64,000 nucleotides of DNA from Alentia gelatinosa (GCA_950022655.1 OX465580.1:99900797-99964796), one strand, 5' to 3'. Shown: positions 44,340-57,520, counted from the first letter of the stretch. Numbers and translations: made by a program. The notes: generated by a model from the sequence alone, not told the origin.

Positions 44340-47300
44340 TCTCTTCGTACCCCGTGTGCCGACAGCCCCCCACTTCCCACCTCTATCCGCCCAGCTTCTA
44401 TCCGCATCCCGACCATCAGGCTCCGGCTGATGGATACGCCTGCGGGTTTTTAGCCGTCGTCTACAGTGGACGAATAAGCTCGTTAGTATGCTTTACTAGC
44501 GCCGGCTGGTTACGGCAACTTCCAACGGCCCAGCTCCGCCTCCCTACCAAGGCCCTTTTTCCAGCTTGATATCCTTCTCCTTTACCAGTATCAGTGCCTT
44601 CTCAAGACTGAGCCCCTGTTCTAAGCATTACATCCTTCTATATGAAGGACCTTTTTTCTATGTGTTATATTCTTTCAAATGCCCTTTTCTGATCTATATA
44701 CCCATAGATGTCTTCGATGCTTCCCTGACCTTTATATGGTATTAAATGATCGAGGCCCTCTCCTGACCTTCATAAGCTTCTTTATCACCAATGCATTTTC
44801 CTGACCTTTGTATGTACCTCTGATTAAACATTTTTCTGAAAATCATCACTCTTTACAAGACTGACTGGAGCCTGAAACCTTTTTTGACGATCGACGCTCT
44901 TTTACAAAGGCTATGTTGTTTGAAAACAAAGAGAAACGATCAGAACAAAGACATGTGTCGTTAATATGTGTCGTTGCAAATTTATCATATCAAAATGCTT
45001 TGATTTTTCAGTACTAGAATGTCTACACTAGTCAAGATAGTATTGTATCATTATCTCACAAAGGAATGTGAGTAGTATATATAAATGGCGCATTCGTGAT
45101 GGAAAATGTGAAAATTTGCTGACGAGCGACAGAAAGTGTATGCCATTCACTGAAAAAGTGTAGATCGTATCATTGTGTGTCCTAGTATTGATTCACAGTA
45201 GAGTGAAATATTTGATCAAAAGGAGCGATTACTAGTCTTCTCATTTTTTTATTAGATTTCTGTAATCTAATTCGTAAGTATTTCAAAATACGAATGCCCT
45301 ATTCCAATAGAGAAATATATTCACTATTAAGCAATACCCATGCTTAGGAAAGGGGTGGTTGTTATATATACAGTAATTCCCAAGTCCTGAAACTAGTCTC
45401 GCGGAGTTTCTACTTCCAACCCAAAGCCGGAAGAAATAATAAGTCAGTAAAAAAAAGGTATGAATTGCTTCGAAAAAAGGAATTGCATAAATAAACCATG
45501 CATTTTAGGTAGTTTGAATACAGGAAAAGGATACATAATAAAATGACACACGAAAATACAGTGGGTTTACAGCATCGTTTCGGGCATCAATAAGTAAGAA
45601 AACGGTGGCGCCATCTGACGCATTTTGGCTGGCTATACTGATCGGCAGCTGTTCTCACTTTGGCTGAAGATTATAACGAACTGAGCTCCACTGAGGCATC
45701 TAATGATGACATAATTCTAGGTCTACAGTAATTCAATGCGTCTGTCATTTACCATCTTCCTGATTAGTCAACGCTATGAATATTATCTGTTTCAGACAGT
45801 GTCAACTCTATGGATTCGCTGGGAAAACCTAACTTGACTGGCTTAATTCAATATCTTACTTGTGGAGAAATTGCCACAATGCAGACTGCCTTGAATCAGT
45901 TCCAATAAAGGGACAACTGCAATTTCTACATGGTGCTAATTAGCTGAGCAGGTAATTGTATATGCCCAATTTGATCAGTGTTGTTCATGATTTTTAATGT
46001 CAAAGCAATGTCTATAGCGTAAAATCGTTGCGAATAAAGTAAAACATATATCTTAATTCTTTCCCGGGCCACACTGCTTATTAATTGATATTGACACAGC
46101 TGATAATGTATTATACGATCAAATTGGAAATTAGATTTCTCTCCTTACATTAGTTTCTGGTACTTGTTGTACTAGTTGTAAATACGTGTTTTATTACACT
46201 CTGCCTGATTTTAAGTCTAATTGTATAGATTGGACGTTAAACTACACAAACAAATGCCTGACCAATATCTCACCATGGATAAATAAAGCCCTAAAAGTCA
46301 ACTCTTCCTGTAATGTCTTTCATATTTAATCACAAAGTAAACTCTCGCACCGCTCAGTAATTATACAGGTGTTGCCATTCAGCGCCGCCTTACGGCCCAC
46401 TGCTCAGTTACGCAGCCGCTCGGACAAACGCAGCCGAAACTAGTGGCATGTATATAGAGACATATAGCAATCACACCTAAAGTGTGAATGGTGAGTGTGA
46501 TTACAGGAGTGTTGTTTTTTGACAGATTAAATTGTTGGGGCAAACTAGGGTATTGTATCAACGAGTCTGGGCTGTCTAAACTTTATAATTGATAATTATC
46601 TTGGTTTTAACTTGGAAATAGATAAGCATATTATAGCTAGGCCTGTATTAGTGTGTATGCAATTTTGGTTTCTCTGTGTTATCTAAGGTATATCTAAAGT
46701 ATCTTTGAGGTGATATGCATGTATGACACATCAAATTGGAGCTGGAATACCATAAATTACGATGCAAACGCTTTTATTTCTATGGAAATAATGTGCATGG
46801 GTATTATAAACGTATTAGACTTATACAATCAGGGTATACAATACTAAAGTATATGTTGCCAGGGGTATGTTTGGCTTCAGACATCGTGTGACTAAGCAGA
46901 TAACGTGCGACACCAGCCAGTGGAAAAAAGGCCTATTGTATATCATTTGATCTGATTTCCGAAGTCTATGTCTATAAATCGTGATTCAAAATTTACTTCT
47001 TAAATAATTTTGATAATCTTGGGATAAATCTCGACAACAACTTCAACTAACATCTCAAAATCTGCTAATAAGATGGCATCTTCGCATTCTCCATCAATTT
47101 GATTCATACCCTTGGTAAAATGAAATGGACGTACAAATGACACTTCTAAACTCTGTGATTAAAGAGCTCTGATACTTACTTAATAATACATCTTCCGCCT
47201 GCTGCGAAGGCTACGATAAAAACCATCAGTCACCTACAAAGCCAAGGGTATTGTGACTCAATGTGTAAAACACTGGGGTGTTCCTTACTGTACATCAACA

Positions 47301-49120
47301 AAAGAAATTTGTTAACTAATCCAAATCTCTTAGTTCTATAAAGGAACAAAGGCCAAGGCAACAGGAGAAGAGCCCTAAAGAAAGTTAGAGAGCAAATTTA
47401 ATAACTATCATTTGACGACCTCACAATGAGATGATACTCGCATTATCTTATCAACCTGAATTACATTCTTCACAATAAATGATTGAAATACAACTATCAA
47501 AAGGCTCAGTTAGCGTGAAATAGATCAGGCACTCAGCAGATGTAGGACAGCACATGCCTTTACACCTTTTATGATCATAGTAGGGATTTCTCTGGTGCAG
47601 TAGCACAGCCTATGGTTTGCAGCCTGAGGCAACTAAAGGTATGAAAATGCAATTTCTTTCCAGAATGGGAAATGGAGGAGTTCCACGTCTATTTGCAGAT
47701 ACTTCTGAGTCAAACTACTGCCTATGGCAAACAACATCAAAGAAAATTGTACTACATATGCATGTATGGGAACATGTTGCAGCGTAAATATGTGTTCGGT
47801 GCTTTGGTTTGCTGAAAAAGAGTTGAGCTGCAATCCTCCCAGTTATGCCCGGCGTCCACTGAACTCCCGATGCACTACGATCGGCCTTATCAATCACCTC
47901 CCGACGGAAAATAAAAATCGTCAAAAAGGGTCAAATACTCAACAAAAGGTTATAAGATTTTCGAAGCGGCTAGAAGATATAAAGGCTCAGCAAATAAGGT
48001 GTCTGCTGCTTAGGTCTAAGGGTCTAAGGGTCTAAATCTAAATCAATCATTTCCCAGTTTGATTTGGAACCGAGCTTTTAGACCAAGCGTCCACCTACTA
48101 CAATAAATTAATTGAATACCTACCAATGCACTATGATGCAACATTTGAAAATCTTTGACGATCGGGTACCTCTGTGCAGTAAATAAACGTCTAGACTAGG
48201 CACATCGGCGAGCATCGTGATTGGTTTTTAGGTACGATATTGACTATAGTTTCTTTTTATAAACTTAGGAATTGAACTAAAGGTCTGCATTGGGGCACTG
48301 GTTTGTGTCATGAGGTGCATCGGGACTGTGATCACCATTTCTGTACCTAGAGATCGATAACGATGAACGTAGATTTGCCTAGTCTACAATACAGAGATTC
48401 CCAATCGTCTACACTTTTTTTGTCATTTTTTAATAGAGTTCATAGGAATGTCTTCCATGTATATCGTAGAAGGTGTATGCTGGGCTTTATTTTCAAACCC
48501 AAGGGTAGCGTATGAAGGCTGGCCGGTGATCCTTACTGTTAATCAGTTGAATAAGTTCTTTACCTTTTCTATTTTAAAATCGCATGAACTGAAACTTCTA
48601 AGTTACCAGAGTGAACAGTTCCTGAGGGACAAGGACAAACTTTCAATGTCACAATTCCGTTGAAAATATTTGCGAAATTGAGTTTTATACCCTTCAATGG
48701 ACGACTCGTAGAGAGGGATTGAAGGTCATCGATCAGAATAAGATAAGGATTAGAATTTAACCGAAGTATAACACTGTGAGCAATGCATTCTCGTGAAGGC
48801 CATTGTTATGAAGGCTTTTAAGAACCTAAGTAGAGATAGACCCGTTAGGTTCAGTCAAATATTCCCTCGAAGGGAAACACTTCACACACCGGTGATCACG
48901 TAGTACGAGGCTAAGAAATAGTGTTCAGTTGGAAGGCCGGATTATGTAGATAGCTTTGTTATTTGCAAATATGGCTCAGTGTTTCGGAACTAGAAATAAA
49001 GTAAGTAGCAGTGCCCAACAGAAACTTCCCCTCTCTGTCGGTGAAAAGGATATATGGTATTTGAATAAAGCCAAACCAGGAGCTCATCTCCCTTTAATGT
49101 GGAGGCATTTTTGTCAGTTA
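44340..49120. other. Gene-less stretch
   Basis: No gene or RNA was recognised. Words near 47850-47880 and 48185-48215 (CGTCTAGACTA, CACATCGGCG) recur near 27830-27935 as a weak dispersed repeat. GGCGCCATCTG near 45608 is a YY1-like motif of low weight. Confidence 0.45.
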
Positions 49121-49122
49121 TA

Positions 49123-49124
<2 letters not shown>

Positions 49125-49197
<73 letters not shown>
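49125..49197. repeat. (TA)n microsatellite
   Basis: About 73 bp of uninterrupted TA repeats; Tyr-Ile frames through it are artefacts. Confidence 0.97.
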
Positions 49198-49199
<2 letters not shown>

Positions 49200-49308
49200 C
49201 GAAACCCCCATCTTCTACCGATGCAGAAAATGGAGTTAATTACAGTGGGTTCGGCATCCGAACGAGACCAAAGCCTTGCTTTGACATTGGGACTCTGGTA
49301 AGGGTGGT

Positions 49309-49336
49309 CACATGACGGGCACGTGATAGTCACATG
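49309..49336. promoter_or_regulatory. Cluster of three E-boxes
   Basis: CACATG at 49309-49314, CACGTG at 49320-49325 and CACATG at 49331-49336 are spaced exactly 11 bp apart from start to start, close to one helical turn. Possible bHLH-factor site cluster; no linked gene is known. Confidence 0.3.
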
Positions 49337-49344
49337 ACAAGAGG

Positions 49345-52300
49345 GTAGGGAAGGGGGGATCTCATTAGAAAACATGAAATGTGCCTGCCAGAAACCGCCT
49401 TTGATCACAAGTGAAGGGTGTTGTCTGCTGAAGGGTAAGGGCCGTCCCTGTCTGAATGTCGTCTGCTATTTCCCGCCAGTTTATTAGGCCTTCTGCCTAC
49501 ATATTTATGAACTTATAAATGATTATGGAATATAGGAACGGCACAAATACTAATGCCAGATACGCCTGTACTGTCAATCGAATATGCGAATATGCGAGGA
49601 AAAATCAAAATGTATAGTATTTGAATAATGACGATATATAAGGAATCAATTATGGTAATGTATTCAACGATCAAAGATGACCACTAGTCAACCAGCAATT
49701 TGCAATCAATTCAATCAAAAATCTACGTCAACTGTAAAAGCAAAAACACATATTACAAGGGAATAAAATTGTGTGTGCCAAACTAAAGTACTGTTTTGGC
49801 TAGGTTTTAGGGCACTTTTAAACCTAGGAATTACACAGTAAAGCAGCATATATGAGCTATGCGAGAAAAACGCTTAGTTTTAGTATCATATTGTTACGGT
49901 TCATATTCATAGGGTCTAACACCAGGGAAGGTCAAACACAAAAGGCCAAAGGGAATAACTGTTTATGAAGAAACAAGGCACCATCATCTCCCTAGATTAA
50001 AGTTGATGGATTAATAGTACATTCCCTTGCCACATTTCCCAACCCCTACTAACATACGTCTATCAGTGATGGCAAAGACAGGAGATACCGAGGTTGGCAG
50101 ACCGCTGTCGTCCCTCTAGATGATTGGACCCAATCCTACCACATATAAGACTTCTTTCAATAACACAGCGGAATAGTAGGACACATTTTTAAAAAAGATT
50201 TTTTTTATTTGCACAAAAGTATTACGTATACTGGCATCTGCTTTTCAGATGTTCTGCCAAATAGTTATAATCATGTAAAAGCATCATTGACAGAAACAAA
50301 CCCGATCTCGAAGTAGTTTAATTTTTACAAAATCGCCTTTCGTTAATATCTTCCTCGTGGGACACAAAAAGATTCGCGATTATTGATACACTTACGCTGT
50401 AAGCATTATTCTGACAATAGGTAAGGCTAATTTAGAAATGTGCTGGGATACGTATTATTAAATATGCTTCTTTGTTACACGAATATATCATTTCCTTATG
50501 GCGTGTCTTTTTTCCAAACACTACAGATCTGTATTGATGTATAAGCGGGTTGCGTTTTTATTCCTTCAAACAACATCAATTGTCGGTCCTGAATGTAAAG
50601 CGGTATTTCTCTAATGTTTTACAGCAAATGAATGTATTCTTTATTTGACTCTGCAAATGTTGGAGTATTTCCGGCTTTATGCTGTGTCATCCAAGTACTT
50701 TCTGTTTTGAAAGAATTATAACTAATACGACTCAATTAAAGTAACCTTAAGCTTATAACACGTGAATGCTTGCCTTTGTGTGCGTATTTTAGGTTTCAAA
50801 CAAAGGTATGTTCACCCTGTGCATTTTTATTTGTCTTGCATTATATTTGGGTGTAAACTTATCAGAGAACTCTTTCATTGAGCCCGTATGAAAAATTTAT
50901 CATTTGAAAAGATTCAAACTCCATTTGCCAAATTCGAAAAACATGATAATGAAATCGAAATCTCCTTTATGTGTATTTTACCCTACGCATGTTAGAAGAC
51001 GCTTGCAGTGGGTATAGATGGGTGAGGGTAGTTCTGATTGCGTTGAGGAAAATAGAGATTTCTATCTGAATGTTTCAAACCATTTTCTTCTACATCACTG
51101 ATCCAGAACAATAATGAACGTGATGATCTGCTAAAACCTAAAGCCCAATAGAGGATCCAAGAGGAATTTTACCAAAACATTTTAGATAACTGAAATTACT
51201 CTTTCAAAACCAGAGTAAATCCAATCACTGCCATGAATTGTGTAACTGAGGACTGCTTCATCTTCTTAATTTTGATGCAATCTTTTATATTTCGCCCCGC
51301 ATTTTATGATATGGTGGTGATTTAATGCTGTATTCATGTCCATATATCTTCAGAGGAAATGTTTAAGAAGAATGATGAATATCACGGTATTGCTACAACC
51401 TGCGAAGGCAAACCAACATTGTTAAGGATATGTAACTGCAGAAGAAACCTGATGGGCTGAAAACGTGGCCAATATCGGTTTAACATAAGGGAAAAATAAA
51501 CAGGTTTTTTTTAATTTTCTTTTTAATTTTGGGTAACGCAATGTGCATTCACTTGGGAAGACACAGCATAGAATGTAATTGCGATCCTTTTACTGCTGCT
51601 TGCATGTCCTGCTTTCATTCAATAATATTTACATGACAACTACACAAACCCTACATGCCCTATAGTTGTCCTCTATCTGGCCCCATCATGTCACCCTTTT
51701 ATACAGAGCATTAAATCAGTATATGCAGGTTCTGGCCTAATCTAACACCAGATGGCCTGAGCATCGATGTGAAAAAGTGAGGTGTGAAAACGGTCACATT
51801 GGGAGCTCTTTCTAACTTCCCGCAGTAGTTTTACCAATGTTTACGAGTGTCAAATTTCTCGCAAATGTGTCGTCTGCACGTGTTGTGCTACTATCTATAG
51901 GCGAGAATAAATATGAAAACCGATTTCACACAATATCTAATTGGATACAGGTTGAACTCGGCCGTATCCCCTGGAGAATTAGCATGCAGGTGCTTCAAGC
52001 GGCCCCAGACTTCCGCCAGGTCAACTGTCTTTCTACCACTTTGCTCAGCTCTTTTCCTCGGCTGTTGAGCCTTAAATAGATCGATATCCAATCCCCTGTG
52101 ACTGGGGGTAAGTATATGACTATGGGTGCCGGGGAGGGGATCAACCATGGTCGATAGGCTGGCCCTCTGATTGGCTTCTTACGGCATTGTTGTGGGGACG
52201 GAAGGGCCCGCTGGTGTATGTCTGTAAAAGATCCGGCGGGTGATCGACATGGGGCCGGGAGGCGCGCCAATTAAAGCCGGCCACACTGTGACTGATGGTT

Positions 52301-53235
52301 AATTAGGCCGGTAAACTGATCCATCTGTTTACGTGCACCTCCTAGGACGTCTTTGCGGGGAGGGACGACCGGCAGGGTAGCGCCATGTCATAATTGAACG
52401 TACCCTCTAGCTTTATACAGCATGCTTCAGTTGCACATCGACGCCATCTTTACCAATGGACTGCATCCTTGGGAGAGCAGTGGTAGGGGTTTGAATACGG
52501 TGCGTGTGCATCGGAGTCCCATTGCTTTCCAAAACAACATCTGAGAACCCATGACACTATGCTGAGTAAGGGATGCAACCTTGTAACACAAACATGAACA
52601 GATGGAGCATATCACTTTACATAATAAGATTGACACTTGATTTGAAAGGAGAGCCACGGCTCAGTGTGTAACTGAAACTATGGTCAATGGGTTAGTTTAC
52701 TGTCCGCTCATCTCTGTTGGATATTATTTCTGGACCGGCTATGTTGAGTACGCTTCCTGGTGCCTCTGATTTCTTCTACAATGATTTGGTTCCAGTCTAC
52801 ATCTATCAAGATAACTAGGAACAAACGGTTTGTTGATCATTGAGGAATGAGTGTGGAGTTATTTAAAAAAAACAATTACAAGGTTTCGTTTATATTCGTT
52901 TTCTGTAATCTACTTGACTCTCCAGCCAACCTGCCACTTCTACAACCGTCTTCATTTGGTCAAAATGTATCAATCATAGGTGGGTCAATAAGGTATTTCG
53001 GTCTCTGGTGTCTGGTAATGGACACACCTCTAACAGCATGACACTGGACCTCTGCACCCTATCAACGGCACTGGCATACGTATAGTGAAGGGTTAAGTTT
53101 GTGCAGTAAGCTCAGTACCTCGTTAACATCTATAACAGCGTACCTCAGCATGCGGAACCCCCGCTCAAAAACGAATACCCAAAGAACCAGACAGAGACAC
53201 AGGTGGACGGAACTAATGAACAAAGGTAAACACAG
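49345..53235. other. Gene-less stretch
   Basis: Mostly AT-rich. A GC-richer part at 51960-52390 has an inverted CCAAT box near 52170 but no gene. Nothing else was recognised. Confidence 0.5.
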
Positions 53236-53238
53236 GTT

Positions 53239-53382
53239 TCCCTTGGCCGCCGGTGGAGATTTTTTGTGTTCTCCTAATAGTCTATTTCCATTGACCATCA
53301 CCGATATGTACAGTCATGGGCCACCGACGGACTTTTAGCACTGCTGTCGCAAATGTTTCATTGGTCAATAGAAACGGGTCCC
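53239..53382 (+). repeat. Short inverted-repeat element, copy 2
   Basis: This copy matches 5985-6159 in the same orientation, sharing GATTTTTTGTGT, CTCCTAATAG, the GTACAGTCA(T/G)G and CACCGA(C/T)GGAC words, and GCACTGCTG. The right end is shortened relative to copy 1. Confidence 0.6.
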
Positions 53383-53869
53383 ATAAAGTACCCAATTGCA
53401 GCAGGGTATACAGGGTTACTTATGGCTAATCATGGTCCCCGCAGTTCCCAACCACCAACCAGAAATCTGGTGAAAACACCGAAGACATATCTATGATGAG
53501 GGTCTGCGAATCAAAATACAATTTACAAAAAATAGTTATTGCAATCAGCAGGTGTGGAAACTAACATTGGCCATTCAATTCAGTGTCACCCCTACACCAG
53601 CCATGTACATAAGGCTCGTATGAATTCTCTCCCTAAATGGGTTTACCCAGACGCAAGATGGTGTATCCCTACGTAGGTATCCCTCCAGTCTGAGATATGC
53701 CATGTCCTCCATGTGACATAACCGAGTGCTGTGACTGTACTTTTAGATTGGGTCACCTTTGATTGATAATCGTATAAGGAAAAAATTTAACAACGAGCAA
53801 GATCAGCAATATACATATACCTCCTTTGTGAACTGGCTTCAATATGGCGGGGATAACAGCATATCCCGG

Positions 53870-54795
53870 CTTTCACATTTGACGATTAAAGACGGCGGTT
53901 ATTTGATTTAGCACCACCTGACGATTTTCGGCCGTAAAATGCTAGAAAGTGTCCAGAGTAAACGCTAGGTGCGTGGCGACTACAGACCGTCAGATTAATT
54001 CAGATTACGCCACTTGGCACCATCTGGCGATTATTTAACCCTTTAAGGACGGCTGCCTGGGGTCTAGCTACTCCCATAAGGATGAGTGCTGGTGGCAGTT
54101 TGTCTGGCTAGAGGACGGCCACATAATAGTTAAAACTGATATCCAAGTTTCTAATCATGCAATATGAAACATTATCATAAATATTTTATTTCTTTTTAAT
54201 AGAAATACTAAATATGATGTTATATCTACATACTCTGAAAATTTCATGAACATTGTTCTATTATTTCGTTGTTAAAACATTTTTGTTAATATTGGGACAA
54301 TGATGCCTCAAGGCATCATGCGTCTTTAGTGCGGTGATGCCTCCAGGCATCATGCGTCTTTAGCGCGGTGATGTCTCCAGGCATCATGCGTCCTTAAAGG
54401 GTTAAACCAGTTGATGACCAACGACTGTTTCAAGCTGGTTCGAATTAGCCGTTTAGACAGTTGGCGTTTCTGTAAAATCCACAAATGTTTGCGTAACTCA
54501 TTTCACCTATGGTTTTCTGATGGGAAATGAATGTATTCACATGTAGTTGAAAGAGGTTTAACCTTCAAGAATCGTCGCCTATAATCGTCTAGGTTAAACG
54601 CCTGTTTACGTGGAGAGCAGGAGGTAATACGTTCCTCATTCAAGAGATGAAAAGTCGTCTAGTGTAGACGCTTAATGTGCTTCTTGGATCGATGGAAATT
54701 GTGGCCGATATTGCATATTCGAGCACCACCTGACAACTATTGGCCAGACGATCTACAGTCGTCACGCTTTTAGTCGTCTAGTATAAACGCCGAGT
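53870..54795 (+). repeat. CGTCTAG-family repeat, interrupted by a piggyBac-like element
   Basis: The sequence left of 54035 and right of 54406 aligns with the copy at 39.5-41.0 kb. The right terminus (AGTCGTCTAGTATAAACGCC, ending near 54792) is the complement of the left end of the short copy at 23291. No coding capacity; non-autonomous or relic. Confidence 0.55.
54039..54401. mobile_element. piggyBac-like non-autonomous element, 363 bp
   Basis: Exact TTAA copies flank it (54035-54038 and 54402-54405). Its ends are inverted repeats CCCTTTAAGGACG. A TTAA target duplication and CCC starts are the hallmark of the piggyBac superfamily. Inside the right end, at about 54307-54394, lie three tandem units of 34 bp built on GATGCCTC(A/C)AGGCATCATG. 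No transposase is encoded. Confidence 0.8.
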
Positions 54796-54806
54796 AAGTG
54801 TCATTA

Positions 54807-54992
54807 TCCTACCCCTAATAAAATACGCCATAGGTTTAACATTGAGTCAATGTATTTGACAGAGCGTTGAATAAAGTATTATTTATGCACCGAGGTGAAT
54901 AAAAAAACGGACCAATCATGGACGAGTGTCAAAACGCTACTAACATGGATAATTACAAAGATTTCTCTGTATATTGGTCAGATGGGGTAGGA
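54807..54992. mobile_element. TCCTACCCC-family MITE, 186 bp
   Basis: Ends TCCTACCCC and GGGGTAGGA with TA on both sides (54805-54806, 54993-54994). The first 45 bp (TCCTACCCCTAATA, then CATAGGTTTAACATTG) match the start of the 642-bp element at 55062. The interior is unrelated, so this is a different deletion derivative. Confidence 0.72.
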
Positions 54993-55061
54993 TAGATATA
55001 CGACCTGCCCATCGTGCCATAAACATTTACAAGGCTAACTCTCGTTTGGTTTCTACTATTA

Positions 55062-55703
55062 TCCTACCCCTAATATAAAATCCCATAGGCTTAACATTGG
55101 GTTTCCGTATGCCACGCTGACTGGCATACGGAGTTTTATATGCCACTAGTGGCATACAGCATCGTTTTCACGTAATATTCCAAAATCGAGGAGATAGGGT
55201 AGGATAAAATCAAAACCTGATTCGTTTTGATATTGTCCATCGCATTCCACTCCTGAAGTTTTGGCTCCGGACTTCACTCGGCTTCGCCTCATGAAGTCAC
55301 TTTGCCAAACTCCAGTCGTGGAATACGGAGGACAAGATTAAATCTCATCCAGTTTTACGATAATGCCCAACGACAGGGTCTGGAAGATAGTCTCATAATA
55401 TCGTAAAACTGGATGAGTTTTAATCTTGGCCACCGTATATATGCCATGACTGGAGTTTGGCATAGTGATTTCACAAGGCGAAGTCGAGTGATGTCCGGAG
55501 CCAAAACTCCAGAAGTGGAATGCGGTTGCCACGATTAAAACGAATCCGGTTTTGATTTTATCCTACCCTGTCTCCTCGATTTTGGAATATTACGTGATAA
55601 CAATTCTGTATGCCACTAGTGGCATATAAAACTCAGTATGCCAGTCAGCGTGGCATACGGAAACTCAATGTTAAGCCTATGTCATTTTATATTAGGGGTA
55701 GGA
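55062..55703. mobile_element. 642-bp palindromic composite of the TCCTACCCC family
   Basis: Flanked by TA on both sides (55060-55061, 55704-55705). It consists of a 143-bp unit (55062-55204), a palindromic core of about 350 bp, and an inverted 143-bp unit (55561-55703). Each 143-bp unit has its own TCCTACCC/GGGTAGGA ends and its own TA borders. The whole element folds into two arms of about 310 bp around a centre near 55377. Each arm carries a perfect 18-bp palindrome TATGCCACTAGTGGCATA. No coding frame. Confidence 0.78.
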
Positions 55704-55799
55704 TAAACTCCTCCGCCGGTATGATCTCACGGATTGCAGTACCTGTCCCGAGCCAGCCCTAAAGGCACCAATGTCAGTCGTATCAATTTAAATTCTTAA

Positions 55800-56110
55800 T
55801 TACGTGCCTTTCCTGTATACCCATGCCGTATATACTGTAAATACGCACCGTCTCACCATATAACGTAAAAATGCCGTACGGAACACTGGTCCGTACGGGA
55901 AAATACGGAACATTTCTGTAAACGTTTACTTAAATATTAGTTGCTAAGCCAAATGAAATTAATGATTTTTTTCTTAATTTCGGGAATGTAATAAACATAG
56001 AATGACCTACCATGCTTGTACAAGCTACAAAACTCGATGATAATTTACGGTTTGTATAGAGCGAGGCGTTTACTTGTACAGCATGGTCAGGACGTTCTTT
56101 ATAAGTAATT
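55800..56110 (+). repeat. Larger dispersed repeat, copy 2 (without the nested element)
   Basis: This copy aligns in order with 29390-29585 and 29971-30111, including GTCCGTACGG and ACCTACCATGCTTGTACAAG. It shows the unoccupied state of the site where the AGGCCACT element sits in copy 1. Confidence 0.6.
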
Positions 56111-56114
56111 AATC

Positions 56115-57444
56115 CAGTAGACTACTCTAGTCTTAAAGAGACCTTCATAAAGTATTACCCGGTCCACTAATGGATGTCAACCAGGCCATAGCAAATGTCA
56201 CCACCACCACCCTCTCCGACTCAAATGAACATTAGTGCTTGTGTCTTTTTTTTCTTTTTTATTTGTTCGAATGTGTTCGACAAAATGAAACGTCGCTTTT
56301 CTACCTACCTCTTATATAGTAGAGACTCCAGGAGTTCGGCTTTTTCTAGTCTCAACCCTGAATGGCTTCACGGGTTCTGTGAATGTTATAAATGGATTCA
56401 ATAACAGTATTTCCCTTGTCACTGGTGCTAATGAGACACTTTAGGTGCTTGCTCTATATTTAAAAAAATGGTGTTATGCTATTGATTTATCTGAGGTAGA
56501 CCGTAGGCAATTTTCACAGTACACTATATCTATATTCACAAAAGTGGTAAATCTTTCTTACATTAAAGCAATGATAACTATTTTCGATGTGGAAAATCCT
56601 AACGATTGTAAGTTTGTCAACGCTTTTAAATCCAAGTACGGTACACCCTGTGAACAATCAGTAGTAGATTTAACCGTTTCACTATAATGCAAGGACTCTA
56701 CATTGCTGCTTTTCGACGCCAGGAGGCTTGGAAGGCTGTACTTCCCCGCAGTCCCACTAGGTGTCAGCAGCGTTCTGCTCGTCGTAGTGCAGGCTGAGCA
56801 GTAGTGAGCAGACCCCTTTTCCTATTTATACCGTCTGGAGGGACTGGGACGCCTTCACAACATGTAAATAGGTTTGAAATACAGCTGCTCTTCTGTGATT
56901 CATCACAGAAGAGCATTCCACACCTCTTGGATAATTCTGAATTAAGTAGTTGTATCACTGATGTTCTGAAGGTTGTATGTAGATATAGAATTAGGTAGAT
57001 CTGTCTATTGAGATATATGAAAATGCAATTATGAGTTGAAGTCATCAAGTTTATCTTTTTTTTGATATGAGGGCCTAGGCCTGATTACAGTATGCCAGGA
57101 CCATTCACTGAAAGAGATCAAATGTTCTGACAATAAAAGGGGGGGGTCTATGTCACGGTGAACGTGTCTGATAAAGCCGGTATAAAAGATATTTCGGGAA
57201 AGGATGGAATCTCGGAATAACAGTTTGATCACATCTACCCGGGTATTGCACATTCAATGGAAAGACATACATGTACACTTTTATCACGATAAGCCTAATG
57301 AAGGGTGCCATCCGACTGCCACATCATTTACAGTATGGTCTCCTACATTTGAAAACTATTCCTATTTGTTTCAAAAAGTAAACCTGAAATCAGCGCCCCC
57401 ACGCCCCCCCCCCCTCCCACGCCTTGGCACGAACGAGGAATCAC

Positions 57445-57445
<1 letters not shown>
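56115..57445. other. Gene-less stretch with a perfect short hairpin
   Basis: At 56886-56913 lies a perfect palindrome: 13-bp arms GCTCTTCTGTGAT and complement, 2-nt loop. An 80-codon plus-strand frame at 56445-56687 has plausible composition but no recognised family. No gene called. Confidence 0.45.

Positions 57446-57449
<4 letters not shown>

Positions 57450-57520
<71 letters not shown>

Noticed and set aside
43831..44373. 180-codon minus-strand frame
   Set aside because: Explained by the purine bias of the opposite strand; Ser/Leu/Phe-rich with no motif.
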